From Nocardioides sp. IC4_145 (GTDB taxonomy: Bacteria > Actinomycetota > Actinomycetes > Propionibacteriales > Nocardioidaceae), in contig NZ_JAANMS010000001.1 of NCBI RefSeq assembly GCF_011250565.1, forward strand, positions 124,001-188,000: DNA of 64,000 nucleotides, given 5' to 3'. Under the pieces are notes generated by a model. It saw only the letters and a list, made by a program, of their open reading frames with translations. It searched no databases and was not told the origin of the DNA. Positions 56,742 to 64,000 of the stretch are shown here, piece after piece. The position numbers and the translations under genes are program-made. The number at the start of each line of letters is the position of its first letter. Position 1 is the stretch's first letter.

Positions 56742-56972
56742 GTGGAAACACTCTTCACCGTCATCCTCATGCTCACGAGCGCCTTCATGATCCTCCTCGT
56801 GCTGCTGCACAAGGGTCGCGGCGGCGGCCTCTCCGACATGTTCGGCGGTGGCGTCTCCAGCTCGCTGGGTGGCTCGTCGGTCGCCGAGCGCAACCTCGAC
56901 CGGCTCACCGTCGGCATCGGTGTCATCTGGTTCGCGACCGTCATCGCCCTGGGCCTCCTGCTCGCCTACTAG
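56742..56972 (+). CDS. secG: SecG, preprotein translocase subunit
   Basis: This 76-aa protein has two membrane segments (about 4-24 and 53-75) flanking the conserved KGRGGGLSDMFGGG (about 28-41) cytoplasmic loop. SecG joins SecY and SecE in the translocon. GTG start is leaderless by spacing. The position after tpiA is a conserved actinobacterial order. Confidence 0.93.
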   Translation: METLFTVILMLTSAFMILLVLLHKGRGGGLSDMFGGGVSSSLGGSSVAERNLDRLTVGIGVIWFATVIALGLLLAY

Positions 56973-57029
56973 GCAGCAGACGGCCCCCGACCCCCTGATA
57001 CCCGAAAGCTCCGGAAAGGGAGTACGCAC

Positions 57030-57389
57030 GTGGCTGGTGGAGGAAACGCGATTCGCGGGAGCCGGGTCGGAGCCGGCCCGATGGGCGAGGCGGAGCGCGG
57101 CGAGGCCGCGCCGCGCCAGGCGGTGACCTACTTCTGCTCCAACGACCACCGCTCCGTGGTCACCTTCTCGGTCGAGGCGACCGTCCCCGAGTCCTGGGAC
57201 TGCCCGAAGTGCGGCCTCCCAGCCAGCATGGACTCCGACAACCCGCCCCCGGCTCCGAAGATCGAGCCGTACAAGACGCACCTGGCCTACGTGAAGGAGC
57301 GGCGCTCCGACAAGGAGGCCGCCGACATCCTCGACGAGGCCCTCCAGCTCCTCCGCTCCCGCCGCAAGTCGGGCGACCTGATCTTCTGA
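57030..57389 (+). CDS. rbpA: RbpA, RNA polymerase-binding transcription activator
   Basis: This 119-aa protein has the basic N-terminal tail (GGGNAIRGSRVGAGPMGEAE), a zinc-ribbon-like core (YFCSNDHRSVVTF and DCPKCGLPAS), a linker and the sigma-interacting C-terminal domain (THLAYVKERRSDKEAADILD near 89). RbpA stabilises RNAP with the principal sigma factor and is actinobacteria-specific. GTG start with GGAAAGGGAG upstream. Confidence 0.94.
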   Translation: MAGGGNAIRGSRVGAGPMGEAERGEAAPRQAVTYFCSNDHRSVVTFSVEATVPESWDCPKCGLPASMDSDNPPPAPKIEPYKTHLAYVKERRSDKEAADILDEALQLLRSRRKSGDLIF

Positions 57390-57423
57390 GCAGCGCCGGC
57401 CCGGCTGGTCGACCAGCGGTCGG

Positions 57424-58173
57424 TCAGAGGCGGGAGGCGGAGGCGCGGTCGAGGAACCAGATGGTCTCCTCGCCGCCGGTGACGCCGACGGCGGGGACCT
57501 CGTGGACGTCGGCCAGCTCGCCACCGGCCCCGGTCCGGCCGGCGAGCGCGCGGGCGACCGCCTCGGCCTTGCCCTCGCCGCTGACGAGGATCCACAACGC
57601 TCGGTTGCGGTTGAGGGCCTCGAAGGTGAGGCTGACCCGCTCCGGCGGCGGCTTGGGGGAGTCGTGCACGGCCACGGTGAGCGCGTCGCGCACGTCGAGG
57701 GCCGGGTGACCGGGGAACAGCGAAGCGACGTGGGCGTCCGGCCCGAGCCCGAGCATCACCACCTCGAACCCGCCACCGCCGTGCTCGCGCAACGCCTCGG
57801 CGTACGCCGTCGCGGCCTCCTCGACGCTGGAGCAGTCCGCGGTGGTCGGCACCTCGTGGACGTGGGCGTCGGGCACCCCGACGGCGGAGAGGAACGCCTC
57901 GCGCGCCTGGCCGGCATTGCGGTCGGGCGAGCCGGGCTCGACGTACCGCTCGTCGCCCCACCACACCTCGACACGGGTCCAGTCGACCTCCGCGCCGGGC
58001 GCCAGCCGGGCCAGCTCGCGGTGCACGACCTCGGCGATGGTGCCGCCGGTCAGGGCGATGTGCGGGACGCGCCCGGCGGCCTGGGCGTCGGCGAGGCGGG
58101 TCAGCAGCTCACCCGCGACGGCGGTGGCCAGCGCCTGGTCGTCGTCGTGGACCTCGATGCGGGGAGTGGTCAT
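57424..58173 (-). CDS. pgl: 6-phosphogluconolactonase
   Basis: This 249-aa protein has [17 protein letters not shown] (about 41-57), [20 protein letters not shown] near 75, [17 protein letters not shown] near 143 and the C-terminal [19 protein letters not shown], the DevB/Pgl signature set. It hydrolyses 6-phosphogluconolactone. The ATG overlaps the pgi stop (ATGA), with no zwf or opcA between. Confidence 0.93.
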   Translation of the reverse strand: MTTPRIEVHDDDQALATAVAGELLTRLADAQAAGRVPHIALTGGTIAEVVHRELARLAPGAEVDWTRVEVWWGDERYVEPGSPDRNAGQAREAFLSAVGVPDAHVHEVPTTADCSSVEEAATAYAEALREHGGGGFEVVMLGLGPDAHVASLFPGHPALDVRDALTVAVHDSPKPPPERVSLTFEALNRNRALWILVSGEGKAEAVARALAGRTGAGGELADVHEVPAVGVTGGEETIWFLDRASASRL

Positions 58174-59861
58174 CGGCGCCGGTGCTCCTGGTAGTAGGCG
58201 ATGAGGGCGCGGGTCGAGGCGTCCTGCTCGGCCAGCGCGTCGGCGTCGCCGGCCAGGGCGGGCCCGACCTGCTGGGCCAGCTGCTTGCCGAGCTCGACAC
58301 CCCACTGGTCGAAGCTGTCGATGCCCCAGACGACACCCTGGGTGAAGGTGATGTGCTCGTAGAGCGCGACCAGCTGGCCGAGCACCGACGGCGTGAGGTC
58401 CGGCGCGATGATCGAGGTGGTCGGCCGGTTGCCCGTGAAGACCCGGGCCGGGACGACGGACTCCTCGGTGCCCTCGGCGCGCACCTCGTCGGCGGTCTTG
58501 CCGAAGGCGAGGGCGCGGGTCTGCGCGAGGAAGTTCGCGAGGAACAGCTCGTGGACGTCCTCGTCGCCGTCGGCGAGGGGGTACGCCGGGTTCGCGAACG
58601 CGATGAAGTCCGCAGGCACGAGCCGGGTGCCCTGGTGGAGGAGCTGGTAGAACGCGTGCTGGCCGTTGGTGCCGGGCTCGCCCCAGAACACCTCGCCGGT
58701 GTCGGTGGTCACCGGGCTGCCGTCCCAGCGCACGCCCTTGCCGTTGGACTCCATGGTCAGCTGCTGGAGGTACGCCGGGAAGCGGTGCAGCAGCTGGGAG
58801 TACGGGAGGACCGCGTGGGTCCCGGCTCCGAGGAAGTCGGTGTACCAGACGTTGAGCAGCCCCATGAGCACCGGCACGTTGTCCGCCGCCGGCGCGGTGC
58901 GGAAGTGCTCGTCCATCGCGTGGAAGCCGGCCAGGAGCTCGGCGAAGCGCTCGGGACCGATGGCGATCGCGAGCGAGGTGCCGATGGCGGAGTCGAGCGA
59001 GTAGCGCCCGCCGACCCAGTCCCAGAACCCGAAGGCGTTGTCGGGGTCGATGCCGAAGTCGGCGACCTTGTCCAGGGCCGTCGAGACGGCCACGAAGTGC
59101 TGCGCGACCGCCGCGCGGTCGCCAGGACCGTCAGTCAGGTCGCCGACCCGCTCGCGCAGGCCGTCGAGCAGCCACTGCCGGCAGAGCCGCGCGTTGGTGA
59201 GCGTCTCCAACGTCCCGAAGGTCTTGCTGGACACGATGAACAACGTGGTCGCGGGGTCCAGGCCTGCGAGCGTCGTGGCCGCGTCGGTGGGGTCGATGTT
59301 GCTGATGAACCGGCACTCGAGGCCCTCCTGGCGGTAGGCCGCCAGCGCCTCGTAGGCCATGACCGGCCCGAGGTCGGACCCGCCGATGCCGATGTTGACG
59401 ACCGTGCGGACCCGCTCACCGGTGACCCCGGTCCAGTCGCCGTTGCGGACCCGGTCGGCGAAGGCGTAGACCCGGTCGAGCACCTCGTGCACGTCCGCCA
59501 CGACGTCCTGCCCGTCGACGGTCGGCCGCCGGTCGGCCGGGGTGTCGCGAGGCAGCCGCAGCGCGGTGTGCAGCACGGCGCGGTCCTCGGTGACGTTGAT
59601 CCGCTCACCGCGGAGCATCGCCTCCCGCCGCGCCGCCAGCCCGACCTCCTCGGCCAGGTCCAGCAGCGCGGCGAGCACGTCGTCGTCGACCAACGACTTC
59701 GACAGGTCGACCCGCAGGTCGCCGGCGGTCCGGGTCAGCCGCTCGACGCGTCCCGGGTCCTGGTCGAACCACGCACGCAGGTCGGGGGAGAAGCCCTCCG
59801 CCAGCGACGCGAGCCGCGCCCAGGCCGACGTCGAGGTCGGGTCCACCGGCGCAGCGGTCAC
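58170..59861 (-). CDS. pgi: Glucose-6-phosphate isomerase
   Basis: This 563-aa protein has [20 protein letters not shown] (about 156-175), [17 protein letters not shown] near 213, [20 protein letters not shown] near 275 and a C-terminal [20 protein letters not shown]. It interconverts G6P and F6P. GTG start overlaps the tal stop (GTGA). It takes the place usually filled by zwf-opcA in the actinobacterial tkt-tal operon. Confidence 0.95.
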   Translation of the reverse strand: MTAAPVDPTSTSAWARLASLAEGFSPDLRAWFDQDPGRVERLTRTAGDLRVDLSKSLVDDDVLAALLDLAEEVGLAARREAMLRGERINVTEDRAVLHTALRLPRDTPADRRPTVDGQDVVADVHEVLDRVYAFADRVRNGDWTGVTGERVRTVVNIGIGGSDLGPVMAYEALAAYRQEGLECRFISNIDPTDAATTLAGLDPATTLFIVSSKTFGTLETLTNARLCRQWLLDGLRERVGDLTDGPGDRAAVAQHFVAVSTALDKVADFGIDPDNAFGFWDWVGGRYSLDSAIGTSLAIAIGPERFAELLAGFHAMDEHFRTAPAADNVPVLMGLLNVWYTDFLGAGTHAVLPYSQLLHRFPAYLQQLTMESNGKGVRWDGSPVTTDTGEVFWGEPGTNGQHAFYQLLHQGTRLVPADFIAFANPAYPLADGDEDVHELFLANFLAQTRALAFGKTADEVRAEGTEESVVPARVFTGNRPTTSIIAPDLTPSVLGQLVALYEHITFTQGVVWGIDSFDQWGVELGKQLAQQVGPALAGDADALAEQDASTRALIAYYQEHRRR

Positions 59862-60964
59862 GCCCCGGCCTTCTCCATCTGGCCCCGGACCGTCTCGACC
59901 AGCTCGGTCCAGGACTTCTTGAACTTCTCCACGCCCTCCTGCTCGAGCACGAGCAGGACGTCGTCGAAGTCCACCCCGAGCTCGCCCAGCCGCTCGAGGA
60001 TCGCGCGGCCCTCGCCGCCCTTGCCGGTGACGACGTCGCCAAGGACCTCGCCGTGGTCGGCGAACGCCTCGAGGGTCTTCTCCGGCATCGTGTTGACGGT
60101 GTCGGGGACGACCAGGCCCGTGACGTACATGGTGTCGTCGTAGTCCGGGTTCTTCACCCCGGTCGAGGCCCACAGCGGGCGCTGCATGTTCGCGCCCGCC
60201 TCCTCCAGCGCACGCCAGCGGTCGGACGCGACGACCTCGGCGAAGGCGTCGTACGCCACCAGGGCGTTCGCGATCGCGGCCTTGCCCCGCAGCGCCAGCG
60301 CGACGTCGCTGCCGATCGCCTCGAGCCGCTTGTCCACCTCGGCGTCCACGCGGGAGACGAAGAACGACGCCACCGAGCGGATCGTCGACAGGTCGTGACC
60401 GGCGTCGCGGGCCTGCTCGAGGCCGGTGAGGTAGGCGTCCATGACGTCGCGGTACCGCGCCTCGCTGAAGATCAGCGTGACGTTGACGCTGATGCCCTCT
60501 GCGATCGCCATCGTGATGGCCGGCAGGCCCTCGACGGTGGCGGGGATCTTGATCAGCGCGTTCGGCCGGTCGACCGCCTGCCACAGCTGGCGGGCCGAGG
60601 TGATCGTGCCCTCGGTGTCGGTGGCCAGGTCCGGCTCGACCTCGATGGACACCCGCCCGTCGGCGGCGGTGCGCTCGGCGACCGGCGCCAGGACGTCGCA
60701 GGCGTTGCGGACGTCCTCGGTCGTGAGCTCGAAGATCACCTCGTCGACCGAGCGGCCCTCGGCGACGAGCTTGCGCACCTGCTCGTCGTACCGCTCGCCG
60801 TCCGCGATGGCGGAGGCGAAGATGGTCGGGTTGGTCGTCACGCCGACGACGGAGCGCTGGTCGACGAGCTCGGCCAGGTTGCCGGTCTCGATCCGCTCGC
60901 GCGACAGGTCGTCGAGCCAGATCGACACCCCGGCGTCCGCCAGGGCCTTCAGACGATCACTCAT
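59858..60964 (-). CDS. tal: Transaldolase
   Basis: This 368-aa protein has [20 protein letters not shown] (about 14-33), [15 protein letters not shown] near 39, [20 protein letters not shown] near 134 (Schiff-base Lys in LIKIPAT) and [17 protein letters not shown] near 196. Non-oxidative pentose-phosphate enzyme. It overlaps pgi and lies 48 bp after tkt. Confidence 0.95.
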   Translation of the reverse strand: MSDRLKALADAGVSIWLDDLSRERIETGNLAELVDQRSVVGVTTNPTIFASAIADGERYDEQVRKLVAEGRSVDEVIFELTTEDVRNACDVLAPVAERTAADGRVSIEVEPDLATDTEGTITSARQLWQAVDRPNALIKIPATVEGLPAITMAIAEGISVNVTLIFSEARYRDVMDAYLTGLEQARDAGHDLSTIRSVASFFVSRVDAEVDKRLEAIGSDVALALRGKAAIANALVAYDAFAEVVASDRWRALEEAGANMQRPLWASTGVKNPDYDDTMYVTGLVVPDTVNTMPEKTLEAFADHGEVLGDVVTGKGGEGRAILERLGELGVDFDDVLLVLEQEGVEKFKKSWTELVETVRGQMEKAGA

Positions 60965-61012
60965 GGTGTTCCCTCCTGAGGTCAGTGCTCCAAGTACCCG
61001 GGGCGGGGTCGG

Positions 61013-63112
61013 TCAGTCGGTGCTGACGCGGATGCTGTCGCGCGCGGCGTCGGCGACCTTCTGCGCGGTCATGCCGTACTCCTCGTAGACCCGCTGGAAG
61101 TCCGCCGAGGCGCCGTAGGTGTCGATCGAGACGATCCGGCCGTGGTCGCCGACCAGCTCGCGCCAGCCCTGCGCGACGCCTGCCTCGACCGAGACGCGCG
61201 CCTTGACCACCGGCGGGATGACGGTCTCGCGGTACGCCGCCTCCTGCTCGTCGAACCACTCGCGGCAGGGCATCGAGACCACCCGGGCGCGGATGCCGTC
61301 CTCGGCGAGCAGGTCGCGAGCGGCGACGGCCACCTGGACCTCCGAGCCGGTGCCGATGAGCACCACGTCGGGCTGGCCCTCCTCCACGTCGCACAGGACG
61401 TAGCCGCCGCGGTGGACGTTGGAGGTGTCCGAGAAGCCGTCGGTGCCGCGGGGGAAGACGGGGACGTTCTGGCGGGTCAGCGCGATGCCGGCCGGGCGGT
61501 CGGTGCGCTCGAGCACGGCCTTCCACGCGGCGGCCGTCTCGTTGGCGTCGGCCGGGCGGACCACGTCGAGGCCCGGGATCGCGCGGAGCGCGGCCAGGTG
61601 CTCGATCGGCTGGTGGGTCGGACCGTCCTCGCCGAGGCCGATGGAGTCGTGGGTCCACACGTAGGTGACCGGCAGGCCCATCAGCGCGGCGAGCCGGACC
61701 GAGCCGCGCATGTAGTCGGAGAACGTCAGGAACGTGCCACCGAAGACGCGGGTGCCGCCGTGCAGCGTGATGCCGTTGAGGATCGCGCCCATGCCGTGCT
61801 CGCGGATGCCGAAGTGGAGCACGCGGCCCTGCTGCGGGTCGCCCTCCCACTGGTCGGTCGAGCGGGAGACCGGCACGAACGACTTCGCGCCCTCGATGGT
61901 CGTGTTGTTGGACTCCGCCAGGTCGGCCGAGCCGCCCCACAGCTCGGGCATGATGCCGGCGACGGCGTTGATCACCGCGCCGGAGGCCTTGCGGGTCGCG
62001 ACGCCCTTGGGGTCGGCGTCCCACGTGGGCAGCACGTCGTCGAGGCCCTCGGGGAGCGCACGGGTCTGCATCCGCTCCCACACCGCGACGGTCTCGGGCG
62101 AGGCCGCGGCCTTCCACTCCGCGAACCGCTGCTCCCACTCGGCCTGCTGCTCCTTGCCGCGGGCCACGAGCGAGCGGGTGTGCTCGATGACGTCCTCCGG
62201 CACCGCGAAGTGCTCGGCCGGGTCGAGGCCGAGGATCTCCTTGGTCGCCGCGACCTCCTCCTCGCCGAGGGCGGAGCCGTGGGACTTGCCGGTGCCCTGG
62301 GCGTTCGGCGCGGGCCAGGCGATGACGGTGCGCAGCACGATCAGGCTCGGCTGGTCGGTGACCTCGGCCGCGGCCTGGACCGCCGCGTGCAGGGCGGGCA
62401 CGTCCTCGACGTAGGTCGTCGCGTCCTGCGTCCAGTCGACGGTCTGCACGTGCCAGCCGTACGACTCGTAGCGCTTGGCGACGTCCTCGGTGAACGCGAT
62501 GTCGGTGTCGCCCTCGATCGAGATCCGGTTGGCGTCGTAGATGACGGTGAGGTTGCCCAGCTGCTGGGTGCCGGCGATCGAGGAGGCCTCGGCGCTCACG
62601 CCCTCCTGGAGGTCGCCGTCGCTGCAGATCGCGTAGACGTGGTGGTCGAAGAGCGACTCGCCCTCGCCCGGGTCCAGCAGGCCGCGCTCACGGCGCGCCG
62701 CCATCGCCATGCCGACCGCATTGGCGACGCCCTGGCCCAGCGGGCCGGTCGTGGTCTCGACGCCGGCGGTGTGGCCGTACTCCGGGTGGCCGGGGGTCTT
62801 CGAGCCCCACGTGCGCAGGGTCTTGATGTCCTCGATCTCCAGGCCCCAGCCGCCCATGAAGAGCTGCAGGTAGAGCGTGATTGAGCTGTGGCCGGCCGAG
62901 AGCACGAAGCGGTCCCGCGCGTGCCAGTGGGGGTCGGCGGGGTTGTGGCGCATGACCTTCTGGAACAGCAGGTACGCCGCGGGCGCCAGGCTCATCGCCG
63001 TGCCGGGGTGGCCGTTGCCCACCTTCTGCACCGCGTCCATCGCCAGGGCCCGGACGGTGTCCACCGCCTTGTCGTCGAGGTCGCTCCACTCGAGGTCGGG
63101 CACAGTCGTCAC
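61013..63112 (-). CDS. tkt: Transketolase
   Basis: This 699-aa ThDP enzyme has GNGHPGTAMSLAPAAYLLFQ (about 33-52), the ThDP GDG..N motif ICSDGDLQEGVSAEASSIAG near 162, and the pyrimidine domain TYVWTHDSIGLGEDGPTHQP near 479. It interconverts pentose, triose and hexose phosphates. GTG start. It is divergent from ctaB. Confidence 0.96.
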   Translation of the reverse strand: MTTVPDLEWSDLDDKAVDTVRALAMDAVQKVGNGHPGTAMSLAPAAYLLFQKVMRHNPADPHWHARDRFVLSAGHSSITLYLQLFMGGWGLEIEDIKTLRTWGSKTPGHPEYGHTAGVETTTGPLGQGVANAVGMAMAARRERGLLDPGEGESLFDHHVYAICSDGDLQEGVSAEASSIAGTQQLGNLTVIYDANRISIEGDTDIAFTEDVAKRYESYGWHVQTVDWTQDATTYVEDVPALHAAVQAAAEVTDQPSLIVLRTVIAWPAPNAQGTGKSHGSALGEEEVAATKEILGLDPAEHFAVPEDVIEHTRSLVARGKEQQAEWEQRFAEWKAAASPETVAVWERMQTRALPEGLDDVLPTWDADPKGVATRKASGAVINAVAGIMPELWGGSADLAESNNTTIEGAKSFVPVSRSTDQWEGDPQQGRVLHFGIREHGMGAILNGITLHGGTRVFGGTFLTFSDYMRGSVRLAALMGLPVTYVWTHDSIGLGEDGPTHQPIEHLAALRAIPGLDVVRPADANETAAAWKAVLERTDRPAGIALTRQNVPVFPRGTDGFSDTSNVHRGGYVLCDVEEGQPDVVLIGTGSEVQVAVAARDLLAEDGIRARVVSMPCREWFDEQEAAYRETVIPPVVKARVSVEAGVAQGWRELVGDHGRIVSIDTYGASADFQRVYEEYGMTAQKVADAARDSIRVSTD

Positions 63113-63231
63113 GAGGAACCTTTCGGGGTGGGGATCAGCTGAGGTCGAGCCGGGATCAGGCCGCGGGAGAGACCGCTCACACCCGCGAGCGGTCGGGCTC
63201 GGGCGTTTCCGAGCCTACTGACCCCCGGGGC

Positions 63232-63237
63232 TAGACT
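63232..63237 (+). promoter_or_regulatory. -10 element (TAGACT) of ctaB
   Basis: TAGACT lies 39 nt before the ctaB GTG in the 164-bp gap between divergent tkt and ctaB. Confidence 0.4.
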
Positions 63238-63276
63238 CACACTCGCTCCACGCTCCCGATCCCACCCGAGGACAAC

Positions 63277-64000
63277 GTGACCCACGTCGGCCAGTCGGCC
63301 ACCGCTCCCGAGCGGCACGAGTCCGGCGAGCCGACCCCGAGGGCGACGGTGCGCGACGTCGTCGCGGCGTACGTCGGGCTCACCAAGCCGCGCGTCATCG
63401 AGCTGCTCCTGCTCACCACCGTGCCGGTCATGTTCTTCGCCGACCGTGGGATCCCCGAGCTGGGCCTGGTGCTCGCGACCGTCGTCGGCGGGACGTTCTC
63501 GGCCGGGTCCGCCTCGGTCTTCAACTGCGTCTACGACCGCGACATCGACGAGCAGATGCGGCGCACCCGTCGCCGCGCGCTGCCGCGGCACATCGTCTCG
63601 CCGGGCGCGGCGCTGGTCTTCGGCTTCGTGCTCGCGGTGCTCTCGACCGTGGTGCTGCTGGTGTGGGTCAACCCGCTGTCGGCGGCGCTCTCGCTGGGCG
63701 CCAACGCGTTCTACGTCTTCGTCTACACGATGCTGCTCAAGCGCCGCACCACCCAGAACATCGTCTGGGGCGGGCTGGCCGGCTGCTTCCCGGCGCTCAT
63801 CGGCTGGACCGCGGTCACCGGCGAGCTGTCGTGGGTGCCGGTCGTGCTGTTCATGGTGGTCTTCTTCTGGACGCCGCCGCACACCTGGGCGCTCGCGCTG
63901 CGCTACCGCGAGGACTACGCGAACGTCGACGTGCCGATGCTGCCCGTGGTCAAGCCGGCCCGTGAGGTCGGCCGGCAGATCGTGATCTACAGCTGGGTCA
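63277..64000 (+). CDS. ctaB: Heme O synthase (protoheme IX farnesyltransferase), 3' end cut by window edge
   Basis: The visible 241 residues show a cytoplasmic N-terminus of about 30 residues and several membrane segments. The UbiA-family prenyl-diphosphate motif is [16 protein letters not shown] near 85, and a second one begins at [20 protein letters not shown]. It farnesylates heme b to heme O for the aa3 oxidase. GTG start after a GAGGACAAC. Divergence from tkt is the usual order in actinobacteria. Confidence 0.93.
   Translation, partial: MTHVGQSATAPERHESGEPTPRATVRDVVAAYVGLTKPRVIELLLLTTVPVMFFADRGIPELGLVLATVVGGTFSAGSASVFNCVYDRDIDEQMRRTRRRALPRHIVSPGAALVFGFVLAVLSTVVLLVWVNPLSAALSLGANAFYVFVYTMLLKRRTTQNIVWGGLAGCFPALIGWTAVTGELSWVPVVLFMVVFFWTPPHTWALALRYREDYANVDVPMLPVVKPAREVGRQIVIYSWV

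Noticed and set aside
57404..57417. 14-bp palindrome GCTGGTCGACCAGC between convergent rbpA and pgl as terminator
   Set aside because: A perfect palindrome without a loop gives only a short effective stem and no U-tract, too weak to call.

Overview
The window is high-GC DNA with GTG/ATG starts, 4-nt GTGA/ATGA gene overlaps and many apparently leaderless promoters. Gene content (RbpA, WhiA, a mycothiol-dependent-type enzyme, an F420-type LLM oxidoreductase, KstR/KstR2-type sterol control) points to an actinobacterium. A Nocardioides-like member of the Nocardioidaceae is my best guess, from overall gene style rather than from any marker I could search. No tRNA, rRNA, CRISPR array, prophage or transposase was seen. 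No stretch longer than about 300 bases lacks a gene.

Region 1 (1-16771) is a nearly complete lower steroid pathway (the C/D-ring, HIP or KstR2 regulon). It starts with the 5' part of a spore-photoproduct-lyase-like radical SAM gene and a 44-codon ORF. Then come fadD3-fadE31-fadE32-fadE33 (minus) diverging from fadE30-ipdF-kstR2-fadA6 (plus) across an 18-bp perfect palindrome. A second block has ipdC-ipdB-ipdA-echA20 (minus) diverging from two SDR genes (plus) across a near-identical palindrome. Between the blocks sit two small membrane proteins and a Tat-exported PHP-type phosphoesterase. Together these genes activate the HIP propionate chain, beta-oxidise it and hydrolytically open the last two rings.

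Region 2 (16772-18134) is a small accessory island. An AbiEi-like gene is bracketed by inverted pairs of 26-bp repeats with a 62-bp period.

Region 3 (18135-40075) is an upper sterol pathway locus with five KstR-type operators (TnnAACnnGTTnnA). It encodes FadA5, two CYP125-like P450s, Ltp3, Ltp4, a DUF35 protein, an F420-type oxidoreductase, a FadD8-like ligase, EchA19, FadD19, FadE26/FadE27 and KshA/KshB. It therefore covers side-chain oxidation, activation, beta-oxidation and aldolytic cleavage plus 9-alpha-hydroxylation. FadD19 with Ltp3/Ltp4 suggests C24-branched (plant) sterols as substrates. Interspersed are a methionine aminopeptidase, a TetR regulator, a nitronate-monooxygenase-like protein, an exported divergent GH6 protein and small ORFs.

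Region 4 (40076-44872) holds an exported endonuclease/exonuclease/phosphatase-PLD-like fusion, a tandem pair of paralogous anchored proteins, an MBL-fold hydrolase and a DinB/MDMPI-like protein.

Region 5 (44873-64000) is conserved housekeeping DNA: uvrA (LexA box), a Rieske lipoprotein, uvrC-rapZ-yvcK-whiA, gap-pgk-tpiA-secG-rbpA, then on the minus strand tkt-tal-pgi-pgl, and the start of ctaB. The pentose-phosphate operon has pgi directly coupled to pgl and lacks zwf and opcA at this place.
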